Part shown: positions 41,944-43,299 of the stretch, in pieces
Numbering within the stretch: the stretch's first letter is position 1
Layout of the letters: each line of letters begins with the position of its first letter
NCBI GenBank assembly: GCA_033549305.1
Contig: JAWSUV010000009.1
Coordinates: forward strand, 1 to 43,299
Direction: 5' to 3'
DNA from: Anoxynatronum sp033549305
GTDB taxonomy: Bacteria; Bacillota; Clostridia; Peptostreptococcales; Tindalliaceae
Length of the DNA: 43,299 nt
Position numbers and translations under genes: made by a program
The notes under the pieces: generated by a model
Databases searched by the model: none
Told to the model about the DNA's origin: nothing
What the model saw: only the letters and a program-made list of their open reading frames with translations

Positions 41944-43299
41944 TTATGATACGTTATGTTTGCGCTGACCGCGTTCACGCTGTACTTTGTTCAAAATTTT
42001 CTTCCGCAGCCGAATTTGTTTCGGTGTTACTTCCACCAGTTCATCATCGGCAATAAATTCAAGTGACTGCTCCAGTGAAAAGAGAGTGGCAGTAATTAAC
42101 CGCAGTGCATCATCGGCTCCTGAAGCCCGCACGTTAGTCATTTGTTTCTTTCGACAAACGTTGACCACAATGTCTTCCAGCCTCGAACTCTCCCCGACAA
42201 CCATCCCTTCATAGACTTCCATCCCCGGTTCCACAAAAATCTTGCCCCGTTCCTGTGCGCCAAAAATACCATAGGCTACCGCCGTCCCAGTTTCATGAGC
42301 AATCAGGGAGCCTCTGAGCCGGTTTTTGATTTCACCACGGTAGCTGTCATATCCGTCAAAAAGATGATGAAAGATGCCATATCCTTTCGTGTCTGTCAGG
42401 AACTCTGACCGATACCCGATCAGGCCCCTGGCCGGTATCCTGAATTCCAGTTTCATGGTGCCATTTCCGGTTGGATGCATATTCAGCATTTCGCCTTTTC
42501 GCTGACCAATTTTTTCGATGACGCTGCTCATATATTCTTCCGGTACTTCCACGAAAAGAATCTCGAAAGGTTCCATTTTTCCTTCGGGAGTGTCTTTCAT
42601 GATGACTTCCGGTCTTGATACGGCAAACTCATATCCTTCGCGGCGCATGGTTTCGATGAGAATGGATATATGCAATTCTCCCCGGCCCATGATTTTAAAT
42701 GACTCTGTGGATAACGCTTCCATCTGCATGGCAACATTGGACATCATTTCACGTTCAAGTCTTTCTTTCAAATGTCGACTCGTGACAAACTGACCGTCAA
42801 TCCCGGCAAAAGGACTGTCATTCACCATGAAATTCATTGAGATTGTCGGCTCATCAATGTGGACAAAAGGCAACCGCTCAACCTGGTCTGTATCGCACAG
42901 CGTGTCTCCGATATTTATATTTTCAATGCCCGTCAGGGCAATCAGATCACCTGCTTGTGCCATATCTGTTTCCACTCGTTTAAGACCTTCAAATGTATAA
43001 AGTCCGCTGATTTTAACTGGATACTCTTTCCCGTCAGTGGATGCCAGAATAACCGTCTGGTTTTTCTGGATCCTGCCTCTGGCAATTTTCCCGATTCCGA
43101 TGCGGCCGGTGTAACGGTCGTAATCAATATTGGAGATCAACATCTGCAATCCAGCTTCCGTGTCCCCCGTGGGACATGGAATTTCACGAAGAATCGCGTC
43201 AAAAAGCGGGGCCATTGATTCGCCCTTTGTTCCGGGATCCAGAACAGCATATCCATTTTTTGCAGAAGTATAGATGACCGGAAACTCCAACTGGTAATC
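41944..43299 (-). CDS. typA: GTP-binding ribosomal factor TypA/BipA, C-terminal three quarters
   Basis: Translational GTPase that aids ribosome assembly under stress. The window holds 451 residues; the start of the GTPase domain is beyond the right edge (the family has about 600 residues). Visible are the end of the G domain (FPVIYTSAKNGYA, with the SAK G5 motif), domain II (GRIGIGKIARGRI), domain III, the EF-G-like domain V with RPEVIMKDTPEGKMEPFE, and the BipA-specific C-terminal domain (NRLRGSLIAHETGTAVAYG). Confidence 0.96.
   Translation of the reverse strand, partial: DYQLEFPVIYTSAKNGYAVLDPGTKGESMAPLFDAILREIPCPTGDTEAGLQMLISNIDYDRYTGRIGIGKIARGRIQKNQTVILASTDGKEYPVKISGLYTFEGLKRVETDMAQAGDLIALTGIENINIGDTLCDTDQVERLPFVHIDEPTISMNFMVNDSPFAGIDGQFVTSRHLKERLEREMMSNVAMQMEALSTESFKIMGRGELHISILIETMRREGYEFAVSRPEVIMKDTPEGKMEPFEILFVEVPEEYMSSVIEKIGQRKGEMLNMHPTGNGTMKLEFRIPARGLIGYRSEFLTDTKGYGIFHHLFDGYDSYRGEIKNRLRGSLIAHETGTAVAYGIFGAQERGKIFVEPGMEVYEGMVVGESSRLEDIVVNVCRKKQMTNVRASGADDALRLITATLFSLEQSLEFIADDELVEVTPKQIRLRKKILNKVQRERGQRKHNVS

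Overview
The window reads as core chromosome of an anaerobic, low-to-mid-GC Bacillota, most likely class Clostridia. The grounds are the gene order (a dcw cluster with paired DUF881 genes and a small-basic-protein gene upstream of ftsZ, then nrdR, a DUF512 gene, der, plsY and gpsA), the Firmicute-type block ylmE-sepF-yggT-ylmH-divIVA-lspA-rluD, meso-DAP-type MurE, PduL phosphotransacetylase, and a peroxiredoxin gene with an in-frame UGA exactly where the peroxidatic cysteine belongs, which implies selenocysteine use. Genus-level placement is not possible from the sequence alone.

Layout. 1-2772 (minus): dapF-yicC-remA-gmk-coaBC, apparently one operon from a promoter at about 2803-2831; rpoZ is absent from its usual place. 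2941-4731 (plus): rqcH, ending in a terminator shared with rluD. 4743-10271 (minus): an HlyD-like gene, ylmE, sepF, yggT, ylmH, divIVA, an internal terminator, lspA and rluD. 10393-14254: a mixed block with a selenocysteine peroxiredoxin, rhomboid protease, acylphosphatase (plus strand), an unknown anchored protein, an OFA-type MFS transporter and tRNA-Pro(GGG). 14392-34948 (minus): the division and cell-wall cluster, transcribed mraZ-rsmH-ftsL-spoVD-like PBP-murE-murF-mraY-murD-ftsW-murG-ftsQ-DUF881-DUF881-sbp-ftsZ, followed by nrdR-DUF512-der-plsY-gpsA. Three 10-bp tandem MraZ boxes lie upstream of mraZ. 35151-37902 (minus): lgt, pduL, hpt and a PduO-type adenosyltransferase. 38074-41877: a Nudix hydrolase (plus), an FmdB-type zinc ribbon (minus), a ten-repeat protein of unknown family (minus) and an M20 peptidase (plus). 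41944 to the end: typA/bipA (minus), truncated by the window edge.

The genes fit together as envelope growth and division: DapF makes meso-DAP, MurE/MurF/MurD/MraY/MurG build lipid II, the FtsW-type SEDS protein and the PBP polymerise it, and FtsZ, SepF, FtsQ, FtsL and DivIVA organise the site. PlsY and GpsA supply phospholipid precursors; Lgt and LspA process lipoproteins. RqcH and YlmH both act in ribosome-associated quality control.

The two most interesting items are (1) the peroxiredoxin at 10393-10875, which automated annotation would call truncated but which reads through UGA as an apparently Cys-free selenoprotein with a SECIS-like hairpin just downstream, and (2) the protein at 38977-40374, built of ten roughly 43-residue units that combine a pentapeptide-like stretch with a conserved Trp / Gly-Ile-x-Tyr-Pro / Phe-Asp segment; I do not recognise its family.
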